Assembly (NCBI RefSeq): GCF_900476395.1
Contig: NZ_UIHB01000001.1
Coordinates: 649,385-713,384, forward strand
Reading direction: 5' to 3'
DNA: 64,000 nt
Origin: Xanthomonas euroxanthea
Lineage (GTDB): Bacteria > Pseudomonadota > Gammaproteobacteria > Xanthomonadales > Xanthomonadaceae
Positions 27,004 to 36,480 of this stretch are shown one piece after another. Position 1 is the stretch's first letter; every line of letters begins with the position of its first letter. The notes beneath the pieces are model-generated. The model was not told the origin of the DNA. It saw only the letters and a program-made list of their open reading frames with translations, and did no database searches. Made by a program: the position numbers and the translations under genes.

Positions 27004-29181
27004 ATGCCCTCTCTTCGCGACCGCTTCCAGCGCTGGCCCCGGCCATGGCGCATCGCAGTGGTCGTGCTGGTGGCGCTGTATGCGCTGTATCTGCTGGCCG
27101 GCAACCTGTTTCTCAACACGCCGTTGTTCGATGCCGTCACCAATCGGCAGCCGCATAAATTCACCATGCAGACCGGCCCGGCATTGACGGTGTTTCCGGG
27201 GCAGGTGATGGCCTGGAACGTGCGCATGCGCGGGCAGGCTAACCGTACCGTGTACGTGTTTCATGCCGATCGCGCCAATGCACGCGTGGCCTTGCTGGCA
27301 CTGTTGCGACGCGAGGTACGCCTGCCGTGGTTGCACGCCACCGGCCTGAGCGCGGAGGTGGAAACCTCCGACACCCCGATTCCGCCACCGCCACGCGGCG
27401 ACCAGGGCTGGACGCTGCGCTTCGATGCGATCACCAGCAACAGCATCCGCAGCGCGCGCCTGGGCAAGCTGCTGATCGCCGGGCAGGGCCATGGCAGCGT
27501 CGGCTTCCTCAAGCAGCTCAAGGGTGGCCCGTCGGAGCTGTTTCCCTCGCAGGCAGGCTTCAGCGATGCGGTGGTCAGCTATGACGGGGTGCAGGTGTTC
27601 AATGGCGCGCAGCTGGATGCGCAATTCCAGTTTCCGCGCCACTACCGCGATGAAGCGCCGGGCCTGCGCAAGCTCGGCATCACCCACGCGCGGCTGCAGC
27701 TGAAGGCCGCTACGGTGGCGTTGAAGATCGACACCGGTGCGCCGCATGTGGACATCCGAAGCGGGCCGTCGGCGGCGCGGGTGGAGGCCGACATCACGCT
27801 GGACCGCGGCACGCTGCAGGAAGGCAGCCATGCGGTCTGGCGCCTGCCGTTGATGGCCGGCGTCGGGGCGACCGACCGCGGCATGCTGGCGCTGCAGCTG
27901 GACGTGGCGCGCGACATCCGCGTGCAGGCACGGCTGCCACGCGACGCAAAGACGGGCAGCGAGCTGCAGGCCGATCTGCGCGTTGCCGGACGCAGCATCC
28001 CCTTCCAGGATCCTGCGCAGGTGCTGCCGCGCCTGTCCGGGCAGGTGCGTGGGCGCTGGCAGTTCGAATCGCTGAACTGGATTGCCGAGCTGTTCGTGCG
28101 CAAGCCGTGGTTCCAGCTCGCAGGCGGTGGCCTGGTCGAGGCCGATCTGCGCCTGGCGCAAGGCCGGCTCGCCAGCGGCAGCAGCCTGGAGATTCCGCGG
28201 GTGGAGGCAGTGGCGCAGGTGTTCGATACGCGGCTGGCCGGTGTCGCCAAGGCGCATGGACGCATCGACGATGCCGCCACGCCGCAGGCGCATCTGGACG
28301 TGAGCATCCCCATCTTCAAGGCCGCGCCGCGCGCTGCACCCAAACAGATCCTGCTGGACGGCCGCGATCTGCAGCTGGCCATGCATGGCGACGCCGAACT
28401 GGCGCGCCTGCGCGACACGCTCAAGGCGCAGCTGCGTTTCAGCGATGCCCGCGTGCCCGATCTCACCGTCTACAACCGTTACCTGCCGGGTAACAACGTG
28501 CGCCTGCTCGGCGGCAGCGGCAGCCTGACCGGCGATGTGGCGCTCAATGCCGCCGGCGATGTGGGCAGCGGCCACGCCAACCTGCGCGGGCAGGGCGCGC
28601 ATCTGGCGCTGGCCGGCGTGCAGATGCGCGGCGATGCCGAATTGCAGGCGCAGTTGCAGCGCGCCGATTTCAAGAACAAGTTCTTCGACCTCAGCGGCAC
28701 GCGCGTGCGCCTGCGCAATATGCGGGTGGGCGAGGACAGCGCCGATGCCAACTGGTGGGGGCAGATGCAGGTCGGTGCCGGCACCATCCAGGCCAGCGCG
28801 CCGTTCCAGGTGGATGCCGACGCGGCGATCCGCATACGCGATATCGCGCCGCTGCTGTCGGTGTTTGCGCAACGCGCCGACTACCCGCGTTGGGTATTGG
28901 GCTTGCTGGATTCGGGCGAACTCGACGCCACCGGCAGGGTGCGTTGGCGCAAGCAGCAACTGCTGGTCGACGACCTGCATGCGGAGAATGCACGCCTGTC
29001 GCTGCGTGCGCGGCTGGCCTTGAACGACGAGCAGCGGCGCGGCGACCTGTATCTGCGCTGGGGCGTGCTGGGCGCCGGGATCGAACTCGATGGCAAGCAA
29101 CGCCAGTGGCACCTGGCCGGTGCACGCGAATGGTACGACGCGCAGCCGGGATTGCTGCCGGCGGTGTCGAAGGCGAAGTAA
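27004..29181 (+). CDS. AsmA-like membrane-anchored protein, paralogue 1
   Basis: 725 aa from ATG 27004 (MPSLRDRFQRW); a GTG at 26992 would add four residues. One N-terminal transmembrane helix (IAVVVLVALYALYLLAGNLFL, about 17-37), then a long periplasmic part of repeating beta strands (VEADITLDRGTLQEG, QADLRVAGR, RGRWQFESLNWIAEL, DLRLAQGRLASG), like AsmA/TamB-type bridge proteins. Shared phrases with the next gene (FLKQLKGGPSELFPSQ, RVPDLTVYNRYLP, AGAREWYDAQPGLLP) show the two are paralogues. AsmA-type proteins are tied to phospholipid transport and outer-membrane assembly; that role is inferred here from fold pattern only. It is 205 bp upstream of its paralogue. Confidence 0.75.
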   Translation: MPSLRDRFQRWPRPWRIAVVVLVALYALYLLAGNLFLNTPLFDAVTNRQPHKFTMQTGPALTVFPGQVMAWNVRMRGQANRTVYVFHADRANARVALLALLRREVRLPWLHATGLSAEVETSDTPIPPPPRGDQGWTLRFDAITSNSIRSARLGKLLIAGQGHGSVGFLKQLKGGPSELFPSQAGFSDAVVSYDGVQVFNGAQLDAQFQFPRHYRDEAPGLRKLGITHARLQLKAATVALKIDTGAPHVDIRSGPSAARVEADITLDRGTLQEGSHAVWRLPLMAGVGATDRGMLALQLDVARDIRVQARLPRDAKTGSELQADLRVAGRSIPFQDPAQVLPRLSGQVRGRWQFESLNWIAELFVRKPWFQLAGGGLVEADLRLAQGRLASGSSLEIPRVEAVAQVFDTRLAGVAKAHGRIDDAATPQAHLDVSIPIFKAAPRAAPKQILLDGRDLQLAMHGDAELARLRDTLKAQLRFSDARVPDLTVYNRYLPGNNVRLLGGSGSLTGDVALNAAGDVGSGHANLRGQGAHLALAGVQMRGDAELQAQLQRADFKNKFFDLSGTRVRLRNMRVGEDSADANWWGQMQVGAGTIQASAPFQVDADAAIRIRDIAPLLSVFAQRADYPRWVLGLLDSGELDATGRVRWRKQQLLVDDLHAENARLSLRARLALNDEQRRGDLYLRWGVLGAGIELDGKQRQWHLAGAREWYDAQPGLLPAVSKAK

Positions 29182-29386
29182 GCGGTTCCTTGTTTGAGGC
29201 TTGGTTAACGCGGCCAGCTTTGCCGTCTTCGAAGAGGTAGTGCGCGCATTGCCGCGCGTGCAGGACATCGACTGCACACCGGGCGACCTGCCGGTGCCCC
29301 GCCGCAATCGCCGCTGCGCACCGCGCTCACGGTTTCCTTGGCACACTGCGTCATGCCGCGTGCGCGGTCTTCAGGAGCCTGCCGTC

Positions 29387-31801
29387 ATGACGATGCCTGT
29401 TCGCGCCCGCTGGCAAAGATTGCCCCGCCTGGTGCGTTGGCCGTTGCTGGCGTTACTGGTGGTGTACGCAAGCTATCTGCTGCTCGGCAACCTGTTGCTC
29501 AACACGCCACTCGGGCCGGCCGCGCTCAATCGCAAGCCGGACAGGTTCACCATGCACTGGGGCCCGGCAGTGACCTGGTGGCCAGGCCGGCTGACGCTGT
29601 GGAGGGTGGAGTTGCAAGGCCGCTCGGCACGTACCCGCTGGAACGTCAGCGCGCAGCGCATGAGCGGGCAGGTACAGCTGCTGCCGTTGCTGCACCGGCA
29701 GTTGCTGGTGCCGGAGGTGCATGCGCACGGGGTGCGCGGCGGCATGCAGGCGGCTGTACCCACAGCCGGTACCGTGGCGATGCCAGCACCGGCGACAGCG
29801 CCGAACACGCAGGTGGCTGCCGCGCCATCGGCTGACGCAGCCAGTACGACGACGCCAACGACCGCGCAGGACAAGCCACCCACACGCACCCCAGACGTCG
29901 CGGCGAGCACGCCGCCGCCCGCACGCACGACCGGCGCATCCACCGGTGTGCCGCAATCCGCCGGGGGGGCCAAGACCGCTGGCGCACCCGCACATCCCGC
30001 ATCCACCGCTCCGGCCTGGACCCTGCAGTTCGACCGCATCGTCGCCGACCAGGTGCAGGCAGTGACGCTGCGGCAGCTGCAGATCGAAGGCGATGGTCAG
30101 TTGGAGCTGGGCCTGTTCAAGCAATTGCGCGGCGGGCCGATGGAACTGTTTCCCTCGCGGGCACGCTTCGACAATGCACGGATGCGCTGGGGTGGTAGCG
30201 AGGTGCTGCGCAACGGGCAGCTGCGCATCGACGCCAGCATCGCGCGGCATGCGCCGGAGCAGGCGCGCGGGCTGGCGATGCTGCAGCTTGCCGATGCGCA
30301 GCTGACCGTGCATGGCGACACCGCAGCACTGGATGTCACACGCAATGCGCAAGGACGCCATACGCTCGCCACACGTGCCGGCAAGGGGCGTGCGGATGGG
30401 CAGTTGCGCTGGACGCGTGGCAGCCTGCAGCCCGGCAGCCAGCTGCAATGGCGCGCACCGCTGCACGATGGCACGCGCACGCCGGCTGCCCTGCTGGGCG
30501 AGCTTGCAGCGCAACTGCAGGTGGATCAGGACATGCGTCTGCAAGTCAGCATGCCCGAGCCGGCCGATGCCGGGCTGACCCTGGATGCGGATCTGCGCGT
30601 GCAAGGCCGGCAACTGCCGTTGCAATCGATGCGCAGCCTGCTGCCGCGCACCTCCGGGCATGCGCGCCTGCATTGGCAACTGTCTTCGCTGAGCTGGATT
30701 CCGGCGCTGTTTCCCGATGTGGACTGGCTGACGCTGGAAGGCGAGGGCCTGGTGGATGCGGATCTGCGCATCGATCGCGGCCAGCTCGGCGCCGGCAGCC
30801 GCCTGCAGGTGCCGCACGTGCAGGCGCATGTCGGCGTGATGGGGCATGCGATCGATGGCCAGGCCAGTGCCGATCTGCGTGTGAGCGCCGATGCGCGCGG
30901 ACAGCTGCTGCCGGCACTTGCCTTGCAGATGCAGCAGTTCTCGATTGCGCACGACGAGGCGCCCACGCGTCCATTCGTGCAGGGCCGCGACCTGCATCTG
31001 GAGCTGCAGACGCGCGCCGACGCGCGCAACCTGGCCACGTTGCGCGACGCCACGCGCGCGCACCTGCGGTTCGCCAATGCGCGCGTGCCGGATCTGCGGG
31101 CCTACAACCGCTATCTGCCGCAGCAGCAGTTGCGCTTCGATGGTGGCAACGGTGTATTGAGCGGCGATCTGCAGATCGAACCCGGCGGCCGCATCGGCAA
31201 GGGTGGCCTGCGGATCGGCGCACGTGCGGCGCGGCTGCAGTTTGCCGGCCTGGCACTACGTGGCGACGTGGATGCGGACTTGCGCCTGCAGCGCGGCGAT
31301 CTGCGTGCAGAAAACTTCCGCCTCGATGCCAGCGCCATCCAGCTGCGCAATGTCGGATTCACCGGGCCCGATGGCCAGCGCCGCGATGGCTGGTGGGCGC
31401 GCATCGTGCTGGAAGACACCCGCATGCAATGGCGCCAGCCGGTCGGTGTGGATGGACGCGTGCGCATCCAGGTGCGTGACCTGGCATTCCTGATGTCGCT
31501 ATACGCGCGCGATCGTTCGATTCCGAACTGGATGCTGCGGCTGGTGGATGCAGGCCAGGCGCAGGTGACCGGGCGTGTGCATTGGCAGGGCGACACCGTC
31601 ATCGTCGACCGGCTGCAGGCACGCAACGAACGCTTCCAGGTGGATGCACGCCTGCGCTTGCAGGGCAGCCAGCGCAGCGGCAGCCTGCTCGCGCGCTGGG
31701 GCATGTTGAGCGCAGCGGTGGGGCTGCGCGGCCAGACCCCGCAATGGCATCTGCTGCGTGCGCCGGAGTGGTATCAGGCCCAGCCCGATCTGCTGCGTTG
31801 A
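29387..31801 (+). CDS. AsmA-like membrane-anchored protein, paralogue 2 with P/A/T insert
   Basis: 804 aa from ATG 29387 (MTMPVRARW), with CAGGAG about 12 nt upstream. Same architecture as the preceding gene: transmembrane helix (LLALLVVYASYLLLGNLLL, about 22-40), then a repetitive beta-rich periplasmic region. Matching phrases: LFKQLRGGPMELFPSRARF, RVPDLRAYNRYLP, RAPEWYQAQPDLLR. It differs by a low-complexity Pro/Ala/Thr-rich insert of about 90 residues (bases about 29750-30010), where the paralogue has only a short PPPP stretch. The two genes arose by tandem duplication and probably form one transcript. Confidence 0.75.
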   Translation: MTMPVRARWQRLPRLVRWPLLALLVVYASYLLLGNLLLNTPLGPAALNRKPDRFTMHWGPAVTWWPGRLTLWRVELQGRSARTRWNVSAQRMSGQVQLLPLLHRQLLVPEVHAHGVRGGMQAAVPTAGTVAMPAPATAPNTQVAAAPSADAASTTTPTTAQDKPPTRTPDVAASTPPPARTTGASTGVPQSAGGAKTAGAPAHPASTAPAWTLQFDRIVADQVQAVTLRQLQIEGDGQLELGLFKQLRGGPMELFPSRARFDNARMRWGGSEVLRNGQLRIDASIARHAPEQARGLAMLQLADAQLTVHGDTAALDVTRNAQGRHTLATRAGKGRADGQLRWTRGSLQPGSQLQWRAPLHDGTRTPAALLGELAAQLQVDQDMRLQVSMPEPADAGLTLDADLRVQGRQLPLQSMRSLLPRTSGHARLHWQLSSLSWIPALFPDVDWLTLEGEGLVDADLRIDRGQLGAGSRLQVPHVQAHVGVMGHAIDGQASADLRVSADARGQLLPALALQMQQFSIAHDEAPTRPFVQGRDLHLELQTRADARNLATLRDATRAHLRFANARVPDLRAYNRYLPQQQLRFDGGNGVLSGDLQIEPGGRIGKGGLRIGARAARLQFAGLALRGDVDADLRLQRGDLRAENFRLDASAIQLRNVGFTGPDGQRRDGWWARIVLEDTRMQWRQPVGVDGRVRIQVRDLAFLMSLYARDRSIPNWMLRLVDAGQAQVTGRVHWQGDTVIVDRLQARNERFQVDARLRLQGSQRSGSLLARWGMLSAAVGLRGQTPQWHLLRAPEWYQAQPDLLR

Positions 31802-31903
31802 GGCTGCCGCGCGCCAACGCGACGTGAAGAAGAAAGCGCCAGTTCTGTACTGCCTGGTGTTGTTTTGCAGTGCAGCGTGCAAGTGGCGTTCGGGGCGCGC
31901 ACT

Positions 31904-31972
31904 ATGATCCTGCATCCCGACGTGGGGGAGGGAGCAAAGCCCGCTGGCAGTTCGCTGCAAGCGGGCTTTTTT
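31904..31972 (+). ncRNA. Possible small RNA or 3' terminator unit after the AsmA-like genes
   Basis: A rho-independent terminator (AAAGCCCGC at 31936-31944, CAG-TTCG-CTG inner stem, GCGGGCTTT, then T6 to 31972) lies 135 nt after the upstream stop. A TATGAT -10-like box at 31904-31909 without a good -35 would give a transcript of about 55-60 nt containing GTGGGGGAGGGAGC. Either a short sRNA or simply the distal terminator of the operon. Confidence 0.4.
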
Positions 31973-32154
31973 ATTGCCCGACGCCTGGCGAGTCAAGCCA
32001 CCGCACCGCCGCACGCCTGCCAGACGCCCAGCTGTCGAAGGGCTGGCCAGGCCACTGCCGGCTCAGGCAGGGGCGCCAATTGCCCACACGTCGCCCAACC
32101 CGCGTGACGGATCAACCGGTGGCTGCGGCTGCAGGCTCGGCCGGCTTCCGCTAG

Positions 32155-32173
32155 AATGAGATCAATTCTCATT
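32155..32173 (+). promoter_or_regulatory. Fur box upstream of the FecI-type sigma gene
   Basis: AATGAGATCAATTCTCATT is a 19-bp near-palindrome (7 of 9 pairs). It fits the TGA-N9-TCA Fur/7-1-7 pattern well and lies 48 nt before the sigma-factor start. It predicts iron repression of the sigma/anti-sigma/receptor cluster. Confidence 0.8.
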
Positions 32174-32220
32174 TGTCGCCGGGCGCCTTGCCGTCCGGAC
32201 CAGCCGTTCAGGAGGTCATC

Positions 32221-32730
32221 GTGTCGGTCACGCAAGGCGCGCTTCATCAACAGGTGGAGCGCCTGTACACCGACCACCACGGCTGGCTGCAGGGCTGGCT
32301 GCGCCGCAAGCTGGGCGATGCGTTCGTGGCTGCCGACCTGGCGCAGGACACCTTCATCAGCGTGATCAGCGCAGGGGCGGCCGACCAGATCCGCGAACCG
32401 CGCCCGTTCCTGGCCACCATCGCGCGCCGCTTGATGGCGCACCGGCAGCGGCGCAAGTTGCTGGAAACCAGTTACCTGGAACTGCTGGCTGCGCTGCCGG
32501 AAGAACTGGCGCCGTCGCCGGAGCTGCAATTGCTGGCGCTGGAAGCGGTGCAGCAGGTGGACCAGGCGCTGGATGGGCTGCCGCCCAAGGTGAAGGAAGC
32601 CTTTCTGCTGGCGCATCTGCAGGAGCTGAGCTACGCGCAGATCGCGCAGCGGCTGGGCGTGTCCAGCAGCTCGGTCAAGCAATATCTCACGCGTGCCAAC
32701 CGGCATTGCCTGTTCGCCCTGTCGGCGTGA
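32221..32730 (+). CDS. FecI-type ECF sigma factor
   Basis: 169 aa from GTG 32221, with AGGAGG ending 5 nt upstream. ECF sigma factors of this group transcribe iron-uptake receptors after a signal from the receptor passes through FecR. Region 2: LYTDHHGWLQGWLRRKLGDAFVAADLAQDTFISVI, REPRPFLATIARRLM; region 4: VDQALDGLPPKVKEAFLLAHLQELSYAQIAQRLGVSSSSVKQYL. Length is typical. It heads the cluster with FecR 9 bp downstream, and a Fur box lies in front of it. Confidence 0.95.
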   Translation: MSVTQGALHQQVERLYTDHHGWLQGWLRRKLGDAFVAADLAQDTFISVISAGAADQIREPRPFLATIARRLMAHRQRRKLLETSYLELLAALPEELAPSPELQLLALEAVQQVDQALDGLPPKVKEAFLLAHLQELSYAQIAQRLGVSSSSVKQYLTRANRHCLFALSA

Positions 32731-32739
32731 GCCGCACGG

Positions 32740-33789
32740 ATGGCTGATGCCGCCTCACGCCGCGCGCGCGCCGCCGATGCCCAGCGAGCACCGCTGGCCG
32801 GCGGGCAACCGATCAGTGCGCAGGTCGCCGATCAGGCTGCCGAGTGGCTGACGGTGCTGATGTCCGGCACCGCGAGCCAGGCGCAGCTGCAGCGCTGGCA
32901 ACAATGGCGCGATGCGCATCCGGACCATGCGCGGGCGTGGGCGCATATCGAGGCGGTGACCGGGCGGCTGAAGACGCTGACCCCGCAGGCGGCCTATCGC
33001 AGCCTGTCGCCGTATGCCGGCAGCAACGGCCAGGCATCGCCGGGCCGGCGCAAGGCGCTGAATCTGCTGCTGTGGGGTGGGGTGGCCGGAGCCACCGGCG
33101 TGCTGGCCTCGCGCACCGAACGCTGGCAGCGCGCCACCGCCGATTACGCCACTGCGACGGGGCAGCGCCGCGAGGTGCAGTTGCAGGATGGCAGCCGCAT
33201 CACCCTCAACACCCGCAGCGCCATCGATGTGCGGTTCGACGCGCAGCAACGGCTGCTGCAGTTGCTGGCCGGCGAGATCATGGTGACCACCGCGCAGGCG
33301 CTGGGCGCGGGCCACGATGCGCGGCCGTTGCTGGTGCGCACCGCGCAGGGCGATATCCGCGCATTGGGCACGCGCTTTTGCGTGCGCCAGGACGAGCACG
33401 ACACCCGGCTGAGCGTGCTGGAAAGCGCGGTGGAGGTGCGTCCGCGTGGGGCCGCGCAGGCCGTCGGGCGCGTGCAGGCGGGGGAACAGTGCCGTTTTAC
33501 CGCCGACACGCTCGGCGCCATCGCGCCGGCCGATGTACAGGACTCCGCCTGGGTGCGCGGGCAGCTGATTGCCGACGAGTGGCGCCTGGATGCGTTTGTC
33601 GCCGAACTGGGCCGTTATCGCTCCGGGCTGTTGCGCTGCGACCCGCTGGTAGGCGGCCTGCGCGTCTCCGGCGTGTTCCCGCTGGACGACACCGACCGCA
33701 TCCTGGCGATGCTGCCCAGCGTGCTGCCGGTGCGGGTGAGCCGGCGCAGCCGTTACTGGGTGACGGTGCAGGCGGCCGGGCAGGGCTGA
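32740..33789 (+). CDS. FecR-type anti-sigma / sigma-regulator protein
   Basis: 349 aa. An N-terminal cytoplasmic sigma-binding region (about 25-70; AAEWLTVLMSGTASQAQLQRWQQWRDAHPDHARAWAHIE) is followed by a transmembrane helix (LLLWGGVAGATGVLA, about 108-122) and the periplasmic FecR domain (GQRREVQLQDGSRITLNTRSAIDVRF, LLAGEIMVTT, VRTAQGDIRALGTRFCVRQD). A C-terminal domain (FVAELGRYRSGLLRCDPLVGGLRVSGVFPLDDTDRILAMLP) contacts the receptor STN domain in characterised systems. It follows the sigma gene by 9 bp and precedes the cognate receptor by 119 bp. Confidence 0.94.
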   Translation: MADAASRRARAADAQRAPLAGGQPISAQVADQAAEWLTVLMSGTASQAQLQRWQQWRDAHPDHARAWAHIEAVTGRLKTLTPQAAYRSLSPYAGSNGQASPGRRKALNLLLWGGVAGATGVLASRTERWQRATADYATATGQRREVQLQDGSRITLNTRSAIDVRFDAQQRLLQLLAGEIMVTTAQALGAGHDARPLLVRTAQGDIRALGTRFCVRQDEHDTRLSVLESAVEVRPRGAAQAVGRVQAGEQCRFTADTLGAIAPADVQDSAWVRGQLIADEWRLDAFVAELGRYRSGLLRCDPLVGGLRVSGVFPLDDTDRILAMLPSVLPVRVSRRSRYWVTVQAAGQG

Positions 33790-33908
33790 GGCGCCGCCAG
33801 CCGGCACGTCGCCAAAAAATAAGATGCATCCGGGCTGCCCGATCGCCGCCGTTGTGGCACCTCCCCAATGACGGTGTCAGTGCGACACCAAACCTTTGTG
33901 GGAACAGC

Positions 33909-36440
33909 ATGTCGATCACTGCCCGCCGCCGCGGCCAACTTTCTTCTTCCTCGTCTCAGCGCAACGCCGTGGTGCAGGCCGTGCAGCGCCCACTCGGCAC
34001 GGCCGTGGCGCTTGCGCTGTGCAGCCTGGCTTTGTGTGCGGGCATGCCCGAGGCAATCGCCCAGACCGCGCCTGCCGCACAGGATGCCCGCCAGGCCTAT
34101 CGCATCCCCGCCGGCCCGTTGGCACCTGCACTGCGTGAACTGGCCGGTTCGGCCAACCTGTTGCTGAGCTTCACTGCCACGCAGACCGACGGCAAGACCA
34201 CTGCCGGGCTGGAGGGCCGCTATACCGCACCGGCCGCCCTGGCTGCGCTGCTGGCAGGCAGCGGCCTGCAGGCCGTGCCGTTGCAGACCGGCGGCTACGT
34301 GCTGCGCGCCGCGCCGCAGCCCAGCGCGACCAGGAGCGAGGTGGATGCGTGGCTGCTGCCCACCGTCAAGGTGACCGCGCAGGCCAACCGCAGTGCGACC
34401 ACCAGCGGCACCGGCAGCTATACCGCGCGGGCGGTCAGCATCGGCCGCGGCGAGCAGTCGCTCAAGGACATTCCGCAGTCGATCAGCGTGGTCACCCGCC
34501 AGTTGATGGACGAGCAGAACATCACCTCGGTCTACGACGCGCTGGCCAGCACCACCGGCATCACCATCGTGCAGAGCCCGCAGGGCGGCAAGTACATTTA
34601 TTCGCGTGGCTTCGACATCACCACGGTGCAATACGACGGCGTGCCGCTCAATCGCGGCATGTACGGCCGGGCGAGCAACTACAGCGCCAACATGGGCATC
34701 TACGATCGCGCCGAAGTGCTGCGCGGTGCCGCCGGCCTGCTGCAGGGCGCGGGTAATCCCGGTGGCGCGGTGAACCTGGTGCGCAAGCGCCCGCTGGATG
34801 TGCCGGGCGTGAGCGTGATGGTGCAGGGCGGCAGCTGGGATCGCTACGGCGCGCTGATCGATGCCAGCGCCAACCTGAGCGCCGATGGCGCCTTGCGCGC
34901 GCGCGGGGTGATCGATTACCAGGACCAGCGCTCATTCGTCGATGGGGTCACGCGCCGCACGCCTACCTATTACGGCACGCTCGACTACGCGTTTTCGCCG
35001 CAGACCCAGCTCAGCCTGGGCGTGAGCTACGAACAGGTGGAAGGCCGGCCGTTCTTCGGTGGTCTGCCCAGTTTCAGCGATGGCCGCGATATCGGCCTGC
35101 CGCGCCAGACCAATCTGGGTGCGGCATGGAACCGGCAGTCCTCGTCCAATCGCGGGCTGTATCTGGACCTGGACCATCGCTTCACGGCCGATTGGGTGTT
35201 CAAGCTCAGTGCGGTGCAGGTGCGCGAGCTGCACGATCTGAAATACGCCAGCTCCAGCCGCGCGATCAATCCGGCCAACGGCACCGGCGCCTTGTTGGCG
35301 GCGCGCACCATTTCCGATGCGGATGCGTTCGGCTTCGACGCCAATGTGATCGGGCATTTCAATGCACTCGGGCGCAGGCATGAGGTGGTACTGGGCAGTA
35401 ACTTTGCCGAGAACACGGTCGATACCGTTTACGGCAACAAGAACAACTTCCAGACCTTCAATGTGTTCGCTCTGCAGCGCAATGTGCGGGCGATCAGCGA
35501 CGAAGAAATCTTCGCCAATGCGCGCGAGGCCCGGCATGGCACCTCGCGCGAATTCGGCATGTATGGCGCATTGCGCTGGCAGCTGACCGATCCGTTGAGG
35601 GCCATCGTCGGCACCCGCGTGAGCTGGCACGACACCCGCTGGAACACCACCACCACCGGGCTGTCGCCATCGCAATCGATCGAGCACACCCGCGAGACCG
35701 GGCAGGTCACTCCGTACGCCGGCCTGTTGTACGCCTTGAGTCCGAACTGGTCGGCCTATGCCAGTTACGCGGACATCTTCCAGCCGCAGAACGCGCAGAC
35801 CGAAGCCGGCGAGATGCTCAAGCCGATGACCGGGGCCAACTACGAGCTGGGCCTCAAGGGCGAGTGGCTGGACGGGCGCATCAATAGCGCGTTTGCGCTG
35901 TTCCAGATCGAGCAGAAAAACCGCGCCCAGGCCGACCTGAGCACCAGCCCCACCTGCCGCAACAACGATTTCTGCTACATCGACAGCGGCAAGGCGCGCA
36001 GCCGTGGCTTCGATGCCGAAGTCAGCGGCGAGGTGCTGCACGACTGGAACGTGTTCGCCGGCTACACCTTCAACCGCACCACCTACCTGCAGGATGTCAG
36101 CAGCCAGGGCCAGACCTTCAACAGCTACACGCCCAAGCACTTGCTGCGGGTATGGACCACGTACCGGCTGCCGGGCGTGCTGCAGGATGTCACCGTCGGC
36201 GGCGGTGTCAGCGCGCAGAGCGCGGCGTACCGGCAGATCGGCACCGCCACCGCGCCGATCCAGGGGCGCGCGGTCTGGAACGCATTGGCGCGGTATCAGT
36301 TCAACCGGCAGTGGTCGGTGGCGGTCAATCTCAACAACGTGTTCGACAAGCACTACTACACCACCTTGTCGAGCTTCGTTAACGGGCGCTATTACGGCGA
36401 ACCGCGCAATGTGATGGTGACCCTGCGCGGCGCGCTGTGA
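33909..36440 (+). CDS. TonB-dependent siderophore receptor with STN signalling domain
   Basis: 843 aa from ATG 33909 (MSITARRRG). Signal peptide (about 1-53, ending near AIAQTAPA). STN (secretin/TonB N-terminal) domain about 63-112 (YRIPAGPLAPALRELAGSANLLLSF ... LLAGSGLQAV), then the TonB box/plug (SIGRGEQSLKDIPQSISVVTRQLMDEQNITSVYDALASTTGI; YSRGFDITTVQYDGVPL; YDRAEVLRGAAGLLQGAGNPGGAVNLVRKRP) and a barrel ending GEPRNVMVTLRGAL. The plug pattern is that of FhuA/FpvA-type ferric-siderophore receptors (hydroxamate or mixed). With the sigma and FecR genes just upstream it forms a cell-surface signalling system. The siderophore is unknown, and no siderophore synthesis genes are nearby, so a xenosiderophore is plausible. 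Confidence 0.95.
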   Translation: MSITARRRGQLSSSSSQRNAVVQAVQRPLGTAVALALCSLALCAGMPEAIAQTAPAAQDARQAYRIPAGPLAPALRELAGSANLLLSFTATQTDGKTTAGLEGRYTAPAALAALLAGSGLQAVPLQTGGYVLRAAPQPSATRSEVDAWLLPTVKVTAQANRSATTSGTGSYTARAVSIGRGEQSLKDIPQSISVVTRQLMDEQNITSVYDALASTTGITIVQSPQGGKYIYSRGFDITTVQYDGVPLNRGMYGRASNYSANMGIYDRAEVLRGAAGLLQGAGNPGGAVNLVRKRPLDVPGVSVMVQGGSWDRYGALIDASANLSADGALRARGVIDYQDQRSFVDGVTRRTPTYYGTLDYAFSPQTQLSLGVSYEQVEGRPFFGGLPSFSDGRDIGLPRQTNLGAAWNRQSSSNRGLYLDLDHRFTADWVFKLSAVQVRELHDLKYASSSRAINPANGTGALLAARTISDADAFGFDANVIGHFNALGRRHEVVLGSNFAENTVDTVYGNKNNFQTFNVFALQRNVRAISDEEIFANAREARHGTSREFGMYGALRWQLTDPLRAIVGTRVSWHDTRWNTTTTGLSPSQSIEHTRETGQVTPYAGLLYALSPNWSAYASYADIFQPQNAQTEAGEMLKPMTGANYELGLKGEWLDGRINSAFALFQIEQKNRAQADLSTSPTCRNNDFCYIDSGKARSRGFDAEVSGEVLHDWNVFAGYTFNRTTYLQDVSSQGQTFNSYTPKHLLRVWTTYRLPGVLQDVTVGGGVSAQSAAYRQIGTATAPIQGRAVWNALARYQFNRQWSVAVNLNNVFDKHYYTTLSSFVNGRYYGEPRNVMVTLRGAL

Positions 36441-36480
36441 TGCGTGCACGCGTGCTGCGGTGGTACCGGGTGCGTGCCGG

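Noticed and set aside
26794..29346. 850-codon minus-strand frame opposite the AsmA-like gene
   Set aside because: Antisense shadow; it crosses the divergent promoter region and lacks any recognised domain.
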